Source: Candolleomyces eurysporus | Lineage: Eukaryota > Basidiomycota > Agaricomycetes > Agaricales > Psathyrellaceae | Direction: 5' to 3' | NCBI GenBank assembly: GCA_027579435.1 | Contig: JANBPK010001164.1 | Location: forward strand, 1 to 17,725 | DNA: 17,725 nucleotides | Part shown: piece after piece, positions 1-10,593 of the stretch | Layout: the number at the start of each line of letters is the position of its first letter | How positions within the stretch are numbered: position 1 is the stretch's first letter | Program-made: the position numbers and the translations under genes | Notes under the pieces: model-generated | What the model saw: only the letters and a program-made list of their open reading frames with translations | What the model was told of the DNA's origin: nothing | Database searches by the model: none

Positions 1-22
1 GGGATGCTCTGGTCTGACTTAC

Positions 23-1505
23 GAAGTCGAAGTGATTGATGCTCAGTTTGCAGGCCACCGAGCTTCCCGACAAAATCGCGCAATTGAGCTACCGTTTTCG
101 CTTGAAGGTTTGTCTACGGCTTGCGTGAGCCCTGTCAAAGTTGAAGGAAAAGAAGGCTTGGCTTTTACCTTGTAGTCCTCGTCCAGACGCCGCGCAACGG
201 TGTTGAGCTTCCGTCCGACAGAGGAGAAATTTAGGTCCCGCAATTCTGCGTAGAGAGGATCAGTGGCAGTCGTCAGGTGGTGCTTCTTCTTTGAGTCTTT
301 CTTGACGTTAATAATAGGCGTCGCGGAAGTGGAAGCGGATGAGGAGCTCGCAAGATTCGCCGCCGGCGGGTTTACAAGTGCAACCGGTAGTTCAACGTGG
401 GCTGGAGGAGGGCGAGTGAGTGAAGGGTCAGGAAAGTCAATCGAATATTCACAAACAATTCCTAATTCCAATCAGCTCGTCGATGAGACCTTCATAGGTG
501 AGCTGCGTGAGCAAAGGGGTAATCAGGTCGACTTTACGATCCAGTACGATCAGAGAGTCGATATTGGCAGCCGAGAGAACAATCTCAGTAGCCGACGTCG
601 ACGATTTACTCTGGCGGGTTAGAAGGCTCGCCAACCGCTGTCAGACCGCAGCAACGTCAGTGTATGCCGTCCAGAGTCGACAGACTGGGAGCCTTGCCTG
701 AGCAAAATCGCCCTTCCCTACAATCTGAGGGAATGGACCAAAGAGCCTCTGCAGCGAAATCAAGGCTTGCGCAGAGTCAAAAACTACAGTTTCGTCTCCA
801 TCCTACCAGCGGTGAGACCGAGCCGATAAATCGACAGATTGTCTCGACGTACCACCCATAGCTCCTTGAAGGCATGGTCATATTCCAGGGAGATGACGTC
901 CTCCGCCAGAGGGATGAACTGAAGATTGAAGGCAGATAGAGTCACCTCCCCCAGGACTCCTTCTTCTTCCAAAATTCGAGAGACAAGGGTGGACACACGG
1001 GGAATCAATAAGAGGGTGTATGTATGCTTCTTCGCTTCCTTAGCGTGTCGTTTAATCTGGTCTTACGAGTTGTGAACCAACAGAAGATCTGGGCACAGAC
1101 CGAACATACCAGCAACGATCTTGACATGCTTGATTTTCGGGCGACAAAGATAGACGATGTTGGTACTAGTTGACGTTAGTGGCCCAGGCTCTAGCCAGAA
1201 CATCTTTTCAACGCCATGTTGCTGTGCCGGAATGAGGGTAAGTTCCACGATTGGCTGTCAGATCCTGCATACTTTCAACAGCGACACCTCGATGACGAGA
1301 CCAAGTGGACCTGAGAGGTCAGGGTCAAGCACCAGCGTTTTAGCACCATTAACCTAGCGGGGTCAAAGTCACCATCGAGCCGTATATCGTAGGGTGTGGA
1401 ACGTACTGCGTTCAATGCGTTGACCAGGTCCTTCTTCGCGATCTCTTTCAAAATGCTGGTATCATATAACGGCTTAGCCTGTCCATCCTGCTCGTTCGAG
1501 GCCAT
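23..1505 (-). CDS. VPS33: VPS33, Sec1/Munc18-family subunit of HOPS/CORVET (3' part outside window)
   Basis: Vps33 clasps SNARE bundles and gives the HOPS/CORVET tethers their fusion activity at the vacuole and endosomes. Eight exons fit (1407-1505, 1273-1353, 1110-1221, 853-1061, 698-802, 457-637, 169-401, 23-113), coding about 370 residues; full-length family members have roughly 650, so the C-terminal part lies off the left edge, where the sequence enters a GTAAGT intron at 22. Visible family signatures in order are [91 protein letters not shown] and [15 protein letters not shown]. The start is the ATG at 1505 (MASNEQ). All joints keep frame: no frameshift is seen in this gene. Introns are 48-60 nt, and one is GC..AG. 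The assignment is firm; the exact exon ends are by eye. Confidence 0.95.
638..697 (-). other. GC-AG intron 5 of VPS33
   Basis: The exon ends in CAG and the intron begins GCAAGG, the usual strong context of non-canonical GC donors; it ends GACAG after a CACTGAC branch-like site. Removing these 60 nt joins GKGDFAQ to RLASLLTRQ in phase 0, as expected for Vps33. A GT donor further in (GTCTGT at 685 reading down) would also keep frame but adds seven residues. Confidence 0.75.
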
Positions 1506-1831
1506 TCAGTTCAGTGAGATCCAGTTGATGTAGAGCTGACGTCAATCTCAAGGAACTGGAAAGTGGCTGCAGGTGGCTGCGCAGAAGGAAAGCAAAACAG
1601 GCAATTGGCGCCCAGGCTTGTTTGGCAACAACGTCGTCTCCAAACAGGAGGGCGACTACCTTCTCCCGACGCTTGTCAAGTATTTTCTCCACAGAGTTAG
1701 GTTGACGCAATGTGTATTTAAAGCTACAATTGAGATAGATGGGAATAATGTACAGTGCGAATATGTGAAAGCTGTCCGATGAGGTGGCGTTTCAAGAATG
1801 AAATGAGATGTCTACTGAGCTGACAATCCAT
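1506..1831. promoter_or_regulatory. VPS33 upstream / NTE1 downstream spacer with a CRE palindrome
   Basis: This 326-bp gap lies between the NTE1 stop and the VPS33 start, both read on the minus strand. It holds no convincing coding frame. At 1537-1544 there is a perfect TGACGTCA palindrome, the consensus of CREB/ATF-type bZIP factors, ending 32 bp upstream of the VPS33 ATG. A TTTAAATA-type A/T stretch lies near 1716-1723. Function is inferred only from the motif and position. Confidence 0.4.
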
Positions 1832-4800
1832 CTAGATCGAGTTTCTTCTCGCGCTCTTCCCTTTCTTTCTCTTGAGGCCTATATCGTCTTCTCCGACGAT
1901 AGCAGATGGAAGGCGATTCTCCGTCTCAAATTTATCCAGAATTTCTTTGGCTGCCTGGTAGCCCTTGTTCACGAGCTCTTCGAATTTGTTGAATTGTAGG
2001 GTTCCATACTGAGACAGATCTTCGTCAACTTCTTTATCCATGACACCAAATAGAAACGCTTACCTCTTGAACAGGCATCGATATATAGAGACAGTTCTTT
2101 GCAACTTTTGCCTCTTCCAGAGTATTTACGCTCGAAACACTTGACCATTATGGTTAGCATACTCTCCGCAACGGGAAAGGCCAGATAAACTCACTATGCA
2201 AGACGACTTTGAATCTCCGTGATAGCAGGCACATGCCGAGCAGTGGAGAATGGGTTCCAACGGTTGATCAACAACCACCATCCAGAGATTGTGTCACCGA
2301 TATTTCGGGGTGAATTATCGTCGATCTGTCAAAGGGCCAGCAATCAGAAGGGCTGTTGGAGAAAGGAATACAGCGGCTTACGGAGCCGACATCGCATGCA
2401 AAGACAGCACTAGCACCCATAGAGAACATGGCTGAAACCTAATCATTTGTCAAAATCTAATCTGACTGCACGAAGACGTCAGAAACGAACAGGTAAGTTG
2501 TCCACTAAAAACCTCCATGTCAGATTCCGTAGACACAGAAAGGAAGACAGGAACGCACAGTATCCTCCGTCCACCAGAAGACTTCCATTATCACACAAAG
2601 GAGGCAAAAGGCCGACCAATGTCATCGAAGCACCTATACGTGATATTCAGCTTGGATCCTTACCATCCCGAGAGAATCATACTGACGGATGTATCTCCAC
2701 GCGTAGCCAGTTTCATGTATTTCCATACGGGACGTCATGATATTGGTAGAGTTGCAGAAGTAAGGAAGCCACATGTCTTCGATGTGAAGATCGTAGAATG
2801 CCTTGAAGGAGATCAGGGTAGAGCTTACAGAATACGTGGACCCCAGAGATGCTTACCTTGTACAAGCTTCTGTTGAATTCATGTCCCTGCCGACGAAACC
2901 GTGGTTAGCTGGACCATTAGCTTCTCAGTAAGCGGTTTTCCTTACGGTTGTGTAGGCAACAATCGGATATGTCACATCGGATAAAATCCGCCATATGTTT
3001 CCCATCCTCCCACTGAACTGCTTGGCCCTGCCGGTCGAGGAGATAGAGTCCGCCTCTCTGGCATAGAGACCACCAATAAGGGCTCCAATGCTCGTACCTA
3101 ATCACCAATTAGACATCGGAGTGTTCTGATTGAAAAAAATCGTGTTACCTCCGATGTGATCAATGGGAATACCGTACTCCTCTAGAGCCTGGATTAACCC
3201 CTGAAACACCGTTCAAACCCGTTCATGCATCGCTACGAAGTTCAGATGACTTACGAGATGCGCAATCCCGCGTGCACCACCTCCACCAAGCACGAGACCA
3301 ATTGATTTGCCGCATATCCTTCTCGCAAGACGTGAGAAGTCGTTCATGTGGGGTAGTCGCTGTGGCCGGAGGTCCGTAGTGGTCCCTCTCCGGTACTTCT
3401 GAATCTCGCTTTGAACCTTGTCCTTGAGATTCTTCAAAGCGACAACAGCGTCCGGATCCTTGGGCGTTGGGGATTTTGAAATAGGTAAGATCAAACCCTG
3501 CAGATGACAGTTAATTTCCGTCTGGAATTTCGGGAACGAAGATAATAATAATATACCGGAAGTTCTACATGGATATGTTGGTGAACCCATGGTCGATTCT
3601 TATGGCATTCCGTTAGTCTTGCTCCAACACGAAGACGATGTGTGCAGCCTACCTTCAGCCATTCTCTAGTAGAGCCAGGAACAACGGATCGATCGGGGTG
3701 CAGCAAGATGAGCTCTTTACGGGCGGTTGTTTTCATGGAGAGTAAAAGCCTTTCATAGTCTCCAAGTGTTGGATCATCTCCCATGCCAACAACCATAACA
3801 CAATCAGCCTGTTGAAGGGATGAGTCCAGTCAGTCTCCCGGAGTTCTCACTATTTCCGTACCTGGCGAATGCAAGTCTGCGTCCACGAATTATTGACAGG
3901 TGAGTCCGCGACATAAAGGACCGTATGGTACCGCTGTTCCTGATCTGCCAACCACCCCGCAGACTATTTCCGCTGTCAGCTTGGTCAGACACCGTGCATA
4001 TACGCCACGTGCTAACCTTCAGTTTACCCATCCTGGTAAAGGCGTGTTTGCCAAGATGGCTGCTAATGGTGGCATGATTGAGGTAGAGTGTTGAGGCTCC
4101 AATGCCTTCTAGTGCTGTCTGAAGTTTCTTGGCGAAAGCCGCGACCGGGACGCTCCGCGACACGGGCAATACAGCAACCGTCTTTAAGTTCGTGTTATTG
4201 TGACCTAGTTCAGAGGACGCATTTCTGCCCTGTGCCATAGCCGAGGAGTCGACTTCATCCCGGACGCGGGAAGCAATTGTCCGGAGCAATCTATACTCCG
4301 TCAGAAGAAGGCTGGCAGACTTGAGAAATGTGCAACATACTGGGCAGTCGTTTGTGGGTTTCTTAGTCAAAAGTCAGTGTCATAAATTAGCGCATCACGA
4401 AAGGTTATTCCATACCTGGCTGAAATGGCGTTGAACAGGGTTTGTGGCATCCGAATCAATTCCGTATCACGGATGGCGTGGACAGTATTCCTTCGCGGAT
4501 TGCTAGTAATTACATCCAGTTCCCCAACAGTATCACCTTGGCCATATTCTCCTTCGATCTTTACCTTGCCGTTCGAGGATTCGGAAATAGCTCGCAGACG
4601 ACCATTGATGACTATGTAGAAGCTGTCACTGACATCGTTAGGTCGCCAGAGAACCTGGCCTGCATCGACCTGCATCCAGTCTAGAGAAGCATCGATGTGC
4701 AGAACTAGATCCGGGTAAACGTGAGATATGAGTATGCGAGAAATCCGTACACACCCAGAGGAGAAAGCATTGAGATCAATCTTTTTGCCAATGTCAAGAG

Positions 4801-7431
4801 GACGATGGGCCGCTTCTCCAAAATTCGTTCCAAAGCTTGTGCTGGGAGGAAACCGACATAAGTATCCGTTTTGGCCTTAATGTCCACATAGGACGAAGTG
4901 CTGCATAGCGATGCTAGAGGACGTTTATTATTAGCGGGGGTCCAAAATGCTGTATAGAGCTGACACTATACGTACCCAGATATCCGGCAATCCCACCTGG
5001 CTTGACCGTAAACAAGAATTTCTGTGGCGATTTCTGCTTGGCTCCGAGGTTTGGCGTCCTCCAAGGTTCATTGATACTTTCATCGTCGATGTCTTCAGTT
5101 TCTGGCACCTTCATTGGCTTTGGTGGTTGCTTGGCCTCTTTCTCCTTTTCCGGTAACAGGATGTCGAGAAACCCTTCAATAACATAAAATAGACCTAAAA
5201 GTCGATCAAAGTAAGTTACTGGTTGGCGGGCACCAAACCACGAAAACTCACCAGTATTCTGCTCTCCTGCCTTTACAAGGGTCGTTCCAGCAGGGAAGAA
5301 AAGTATTTCAACTTCGTTGTCAAGCCCGCTCATGTGATTACCAGCAGAGATCCCGGACGAGCTGCCAGTGACACTGGAAACATCGTCTCCCAGATCCAAC
5401 AACGACAGCGAACCGAAGGGAGAATTGAGCGTGCCGATGGACGACTTCAGATCCACAGGTCGCAATCCAGGAGAAACCTCGTTCGAGTCACTTCCACTGA
5501 GCGCTGGCTGCAAAAGGCCAATCGACTTGGCAATGCAAGACATAACTTCCTCCCTCAGATCGAAATCCTCCGCAGACCAACGGGTGCCACTGCGCGACGT
5601 TGGGTTCATTCTCACTCCGTGATTCGTGTCATCAGCCGATCGAGGTATTCTGGGAGTGTTGGTGATACTGAAGGTCCTTGTGACCGGTTTAAACCCATCC
5701 GTCGAGCTGGTCTGTTTAGGCATCATGAGGTCCCCTGCTTGTACCATGTGCCGAGACGTCGACCTTGAGGGGGTGTCCGCAACGTTTACTCGAGCAGGAA
5801 TGTGATTGTCAGTCTTTTTGAGGGAACCCGAAGAAGAGCCCTTTGCGCTGAGATTCGGCGAAAGCGTCACGTTGAGATAATCCGAGTCCGTATCTGTGGT
5901 GGTCGGAGTTGTGGTCCCATCGAATCTATGTCTGAGGTACTGGAGACCTCCCCCTTCATAGAACGAAGCAGGAAGTGGGTAGCAAGCGATGTCGTTAATC
6001 GATTTCTCCGTTCTGAGTACTTCGCTTGTCAGGCCGAGGTACTTATGGGCAGCGGTGAAAGTGACACGGGAGAAACGTGTTAAGATGACTGCAAACTGTC
6101 AGCATCCCCAAAGGAAGTAGGTAATGAGGATTATTCACCTTGAACGATGTGGCCAGTAGCCTTAGGGTACTTCTTGGTTAAGCGTCTGAAAGCTTCTGCG
6201 GGAATAACTGCAAGGGTAGAGTCCACGGTGGCCCTTGCCACTACACCTCTACGAGTGGGAGGTCTTGGTGTCCCCATAGTTTCCGAAATCGAGGGTATGT
6301 GTGAGGCTGCGTCTTCATAGGCACTCGGAGACGCCGATCCTGCCCGACTAAATCGAGCTCCTTGTGCATGGAGTGTGCTTGTCGTTCTTGTAGATGAGCT
6401 AGAGCTAGAGTGCCGCCTTGGTCGCACCTCTGGGAGAGGAGAATTAACCTCCAGGTCCAGATGCGATACATCAGAATCCGTTCTGGATGGTGACTGGCGA
6501 ATTGGGATGGTGGAATCACCGAATAGCTGCGGAATACTGTCCACAACAACGCTTTCTCCGTCGTGCCAACTCATCGGGATATCTTCTGTGAAGAGACTGA
6601 GGATTGTAAACAGGCTGGACAGTGTCCCGCCACTTCCAACTTCGTTCAGCAACTGATAGCCATTCATGTCTTCATCATCCCATAGGTTGCCTCGAACTTC
6701 GGGCTGGTGGCCCGACTGAGCGTAGACCTGGACCATTCCATCGACAACGCAGTAAAAGCTTTTGTCTTGATTGAGCGATAAAGTATCTCCGGCAATAAGC
6801 CTCCGTGTTTGAAGATGCCTTGCCAATTCATGAAACACAGGCTTCTCGAGCTAGTTTCGAACAGGGGTAAGCTTATGTTCCGCGTAGATTGGGTACCCAC
6901 TCACGAATCCGAAAACTCTGACTGCTTGAAGAAAGTCGTCGAGATAATTATGAAACGAGTTCGGGGGCGGATCTTCCACCATAACGTTAGGCCACCGTTT
7001 CTGCATTTGTTGGTTCAGGAAGGTACTCACTTGTATTGACATCAGGATGGAGCTCATTCACGTCCGGTTTCTCCAGAGGGGGCTCATTCAGCTTCATATA
7101 GTCGTTGAGGTAGCGGAACCGAATCAAATAATTGAGAGCAACGGCTGACAGGAGGAAGAGGAACACAAAGTTCCAAAATCCAAGCTACGAGGCCGATATA
7201 ATTCAATAATCATCTTCAGAAGAATTAGGGATATACTCACCGTCAAAGTCAGAGAATAGGATACGATAGCGTACAGCCATCTTGGCAGTGTAATAGTAGC
7301 AAAAGCGACGAGGGATTTAGCCCATGATAGCAGCCATACTATCTCCCAGTCGTTAGAATAGTCCAGCGTACAGTATTTGCAGCAAACTCACGGATAACNA
7401 AGAACGATGCATAGCCTTTTATCATTGTCAT
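1832..7431 (-). CDS. NTE1: NTE1, ER lysophospholipase (neuropathy target esterase homologue), complete
   Basis: Nte1 deacylates phosphatidylcholine to glycerophosphocholine at the ER membrane. Twenty-five exons give 1430 aa: 7392-7431, 7241-7338, 7031-7184, 6905-6972, 6139-6850, 5252-6088, 4976-5194, 4755-4913, 4416-4704, 4341-4361, 4017-4290, 3862-3963, 3653-3808, 3557-3598, 3255-3497, 3149-3200, 2946-3097, 2857-2886, 2687-2801, 2559-2633, 2491-2504, 2382-2438, 2195-2325, 2064-2139, 1832-2008. Hydrophobic segments lie near residues 14-36 and 47-66; cyclic-nucleotide-binding-like domains near 121-350, 616-760 and 763-859; the patatin domain from about 1120, with GGGGARG (1128-1134), GTSIG (Ser1158) and DGGYLDN (Asp1276), so the catalytic dyad is intact. 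Between the domains are Ser-rich linkers. The ATG at 7431 is the first after an in-frame TGA; a second ATG at 7425 is possible. Residue 11 is uncertain (n at 7399). All 24 introns are 50-62 nt. Confidence 0.96.
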
Positions 7432-7565
7432 TAGATCACATCACATGAGCAATCCTAATTGGGCTGTGATGGACCATTATTCAACCGAAGATCATCATGA
7501 CGGATGAAACTATGATTAGGGCAGGTAGCATAAAATCTATGGAAGCTGAAAAATGAACTTTGGAC

Positions 7566-7612
7566 AGAAGGAAAGAGTGGCATGCAAAGAGGAAAGAGGA
7601 AAGGAACAGGAC
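7566..7612 (-). promoter_or_regulatory. pyrimidine-rich tract upstream of NTE1
   Basis: Read on the minus strand this stretch is almost pure C/T, 135-180 bp upstream of the NTE1 ATG. CT-rich tracts of this kind are common in fungal promoters close to transcription starts. The rest of 7432-7772 shows no gene I can support. The role is inferred from position only. Confidence 0.3.
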
Positions 7613-7772
7613 TTGCAAAACTTAGAAGACTCGATGTGACAATAAAAAAAAACCTTAAAGAATTCATTCTTCAGTCCAACAGCCTTGATCCAAATCTACC
7701 CAGGTCAACGAAAAAGCAAGAGCATGAAGTAAGAAAATGTCGAGGCAGCTATCAGAGTAAGAATGAACTGAC

Positions 7773-8365
7773 CTTTCCTCCCTTGAAATCCTTGAAACCT
7801 TCTTTGGTCCGAATCACTCGATGGAAATACGAAGGTGGGAACGCCAACGCAGGAGTATACTTGGGCAGGTCTCCAATAGGAGGGTTCCACGTCTAATCCA
7901 GGTCCTATAATCCAATCAGCATGCGTCAAGTAGAGAGGAGGGGCAATTCCAACACTTACAACAATCTCTCCATGTTCCCTTCGTCACCGACTGCAATGTC
8001 CCAAACTACAGCTGACTACCCAGGACTAGCATACGGTACGTTTGCAGGACCATGCGAATGCAAATGCGAAAAGTCTGACACGGTAGGCGAAGGTGCACGA
8101 CTCATAGCTCGCAAACCAGGCCTAGAAATCATCCCTCCGTAATACCCATTCGTACTGCCGATACCACCATTCGTCAACCCTTTCCGAACCGAAGCAGATA
8201 GGGGAGTCGACCAGACCTTCCTCCACTAGACGACGAGTTCACGAGGCTCGCTTCCTTCTTCACCTGAGCGTGGAGGCGAAGCAGGACGTGCGTGTAAGCC
8301 TGAGCAGACGCTGTAAGGCATCTGAAGGTATGTTCCAATGGAGGGATCACGTATATCGGGGTGCA
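7773..8365 (-). pseudogene. decayed protein-coding gene, family not recognised
   Basis: Protein-like blocks follow each other on the minus strand but in clashing frames. Block 1 (8365 down to about 8210) reads VIPPLEHTFRCLTASAQ, then HVLLRLHAQVKKEASLVN, then a Ser/Gly run. Block 2 (about 8213 to 8019) is a Gly/Ser/Asn-rich segment one frame away. It meets a TAG at 8016-8018, after which the same frame goes on as SAVVWDIAVGDEGNMERLL and ends at a good intron (GTAAGT..TATAG, 7905-7959, 55 nt). Block 3 (7892-7773) reads TWNPPIGDLPKYTPALAF and is preceded by a TAG at 7893-7895. One shift plus two stops suggest a dead gene; read errors could explain the shift but hardly both stops. I cannot name the family. 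The TAG at 8226-8228 stops a different, less convincing frame. Confidence 0.45.
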
Positions 8366-8432
8366 CTATCAATGAATGCATGTACATCTTCGCTACTCGT
8401 GAGTATTCGTGTGAAGAGCTCGGGACACCTCT

Positions 8433-8578
8433 CATGTAATCCACATGGTCCTGTAAAAGAGACAAGGAATTATGTTAATTATCTGAAAAGAATGCAAACG
8501 ACAGCCATGTAATCCACATGGTCCTGTAAAAGAGACAAGGAATTATGTTAATTATCTGAAAAGAATGCAAACGACAGC
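8433..8578. repeat. exact 73-bp tandem duplication, two copies
   Basis: Copies 8433-8505 and 8506-8578 are identical at every base. On the minus strand each copy ends with a polypyrimidine tract, an AG acceptor (TTTTACAG) and the next 18 bases of an open frame. A GTATGT donor lies upstream at 8590, so the duplication doubles a possible 3' splice site (8524 or 8451). Perfect identity implies a recent slip event. Confidence 0.95.
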
Positions 8579-8778
8579 AAGACAACATACCTGGAATGAT
8601 AGACCCAGCGGTTCCTTCTCCTCACTCCACGCCCACCTTGAGCACCCAAAAGTTCTCAGATACCTCATCAAGACCTCCTCTCTTTGTTCTTTTCTCTGCG
8701 CTAACACAATCCTAACCTCCCTCGTTACACTAGAGAGGGTGCACCAATCCCAAATGGAGAGGCACGACAGCAAATTCA
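8579..8778 (-). other. unassigned stretch between NTPase stop and repeat
   Basis: One minus-strand frame is open from about 8782 to the GTATGT donor at 8590 and could be spliced in phase to the frame at 8450-8226 (DHVDYMRGVP, later VHPDIRDPSIGTYL). I recognise no family in either piece and the amino-acid mix is poor. It may be the start of the decayed gene next to it, or non-coding. Confidence 0.2.
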
Positions 8779-10401
8779 TCAACAGTTGGGGATCCGAGAC
8801 GATCTTGGCACATGAAAAATCGCTCGAAGGTTCAGCAGGACCTGAGCGACTTCCGAAGCTTCTATGCCGATAAGCCTTGCTATTCTCACAATTGGGAGTG
8901 GATATTTAAGGAGCGCGAGGGTGGAGATGATACAGAAATGGGGAAGATGTGGCGAGCGGGCGAGCGTTTGAGCGTACAGGCCATTGAGGCCATTCATTGT
9001 GAGGGCGAGTGGGAGGCGGTCCATAGGCGTCGACGGGTCCTCTTCCGTTGCAGGTTGGACAGTGAATTTGAATATCGTTGATGCAAGAACGAACGATCCT
9101 TTGATGAGCTGGATCAACTTGTTCATGTCTGGCTTCCTCGGCTGTTTTCCGTGCGCTCGAACGTATGATTGGATGACGTGGTCGAACGCTGCGCGTTGAA
9201 ACGATGGTTCAAGGGACATTTCGATGACCTTGCCAGCCGAGTGACTATTGAGATCGCCTAAGACAACGCCATCATTGTTCGGGTGAGAACGGATGTGTTC
9301 CTCCAATTGACTAGCAATGAAGAATCGGAGGAGAATGGGGGGGGTGTCTTTCGAAGAAGTCAAGCGTATAGTCGATGAAGTCCACTACCCCTTGCTTGTC
9401 CTCGCATTCGTCGAGTCCGTCAACGACGATGACGAAAGGCCCTTTGGAAAGAATAAGCCCCTGTTCCAAAGCAGCTTGAAATGGTTCGTAAAACAGCCGC
9501 TCCAGCTGCACGGTCAAGGAAACACCCTCGGTGAGCAAGCCTGGGCCGGCGTCCAGGGCGGCTTCGACGAAAGAGGCAGTGGCAGGCACCGCAGCTACCA
9601 TTTGAGCCGCCAATCTCTCCGTGAACCTGCTCATACGGCTCCTGTCTCCTGCATTGCGGAAGAAGTATCTTCCAAGCAAGCGCTCGGATCCAGCGTATAT
9701 GTTGGCGATCTCCAGCGAGATGACGGATTTGCCACTTCTTGCGAATCCGTGAAACCAGTATACGTGGACAACCGGCGTTTCTCCTAGCACAATTTCGGCG
9801 TCAGCCCAGGATATTATTCCCTGGATCGCCTCCTTCCTCGTTCCAGGCAAGCAAGCCGAGTCGGGGGGAGACTTCTTCGATTTCGAGTGTGAGAGGCGTT
9901 GAAAATTGGGTTGAGTCGTACAATGAGGCCTAAAAGCTCGGGTTTAGCAGCCATCGAGATGTTCTCGGCGTCGGAGAGTGGACGTGTTGGGAGGAGGAGT
10001 GGGCCTGGATATGACTATGGCTGGTGGACGAAACGGCTCCTCCTGGGCACAAGTACCCTCCACCTCCGCCTCCAGTGCCTGGTCCAACCCCAACTCCCAC
10101 TCCCGCTCCGACCCCGGAGCCTGCGGAGTGAAATGGGAGATCGGGGGAGCTTGTTGGATTGTCCGCGTTTCGGGTGGTCGATGTGTATTGGTGAAAAAGT
10201 TGACGAGGAGGTTGAGCAGTCGATAATGATTCGGTGGTTCTTGACGAGATGGGTAGCTATAGATGGGACAGTGAACTGTTGGAGGGAGAAGTACTTGATG
10301 GAGCTTTTGGTTTCGCGATCAAGGAGGAGGTAGGTCTCCACGGAAAACCGGAGATCTGAGAGAGGATCGCTACGAGGGTCGGCGCTGAGACGGTAGACCA
10401 T
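8779..10401 (-). CDS. NACHT/STAND-type P-loop NTPase, frame-broken, short C-terminus
   Basis: Fungal NACHT proteins are signal-transducing switch NTPases, often linked to non-self recognition. The core begins with CLPGTRKEAI (about 9857), a sequence typical of mushroom NACHT proteins; Walker A is GFARSGKS (9725-9748) and Walker B is FVIVVDGLDE (9407-9436). After it comes a helical part ending ALLKYPLPIVRIARLIGIEA. Frame breaks at the C8 run complementary to 9337-9344: with one C fewer, HPP joins ILLRFFIAS and the frame stays open to the stop at 8779. Upstream exons fit at 9922-10004 and 10057-10401 (introns 9875-9921 and 10005-10056), but the first needs one extra base, perhaps in the G5 run at 10143-10147. 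The start at 10401 (good ATG context) is tentative; the ATG at 9954 is a simpler choice. No WD40, ankyrin or TPR repeats follow, so the usual sensor part is absent. About 507 aa if both breaks are read errors. Confidence 0.75.
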
Positions 10402-10593
10402 CTTCGTTGGCTGGTGTTTCGCGCGCGCTCGATTTCGGGGAAGGTCAAGCGTGGGCTTTGACTTCGAGAGCGTGACTAGGTCAATAGGATGATGTCGATA
10501 GTGGAGCCTGAACGAGAGAAGCGGACGGCAAGGGGTCGAGGGATCATCTGTGACATGGTGGGGATCATCCAGTACAGGATGTAGAGGTCCTGT

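Noticed and set aside
43..471. Separate short minus-strand gene starting MELGIV
   Set aside because: The first part is intron sequence; the rest is VPS33 exon 7.
263..622. Plus-strand open frame of 119 codons
   Set aside because: Antisense to conserved VPS33 exons and across their introns.
5223..5768. Long plus-strand open frame of 181 codons
   Set aside because: It lies antisense to NTE1 exon 6, whose frame is conserved; the product has no known features.
7921..8142. Plus-strand gene (MRQVERRG)
   Set aside because: The minus strand of this stretch has protein-like blocks and a clean 55-nt intron; the plus frame shows neither.
8433..8578. Tandem repeat as a mobile-element end
   Set aside because: Only two identical copies of local sequence, no inverted repeats; simple duplication is enough.
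10062..10130. Gly-rich linker (GVGAGVGVGVGPG) in one frame upstream of the NTPase
   Set aside because: Only the neighbouring frame (FTPQAPGSEREWELGLDQAL) splices in phase to the NTPase exon, so the glycine frame looks like a shadow of it.
9899..10333. Plus-strand open frame of 144 codons
   Set aside because: Antisense to the NTPase N-terminal exons; arginine/leucine-rich shadow product.
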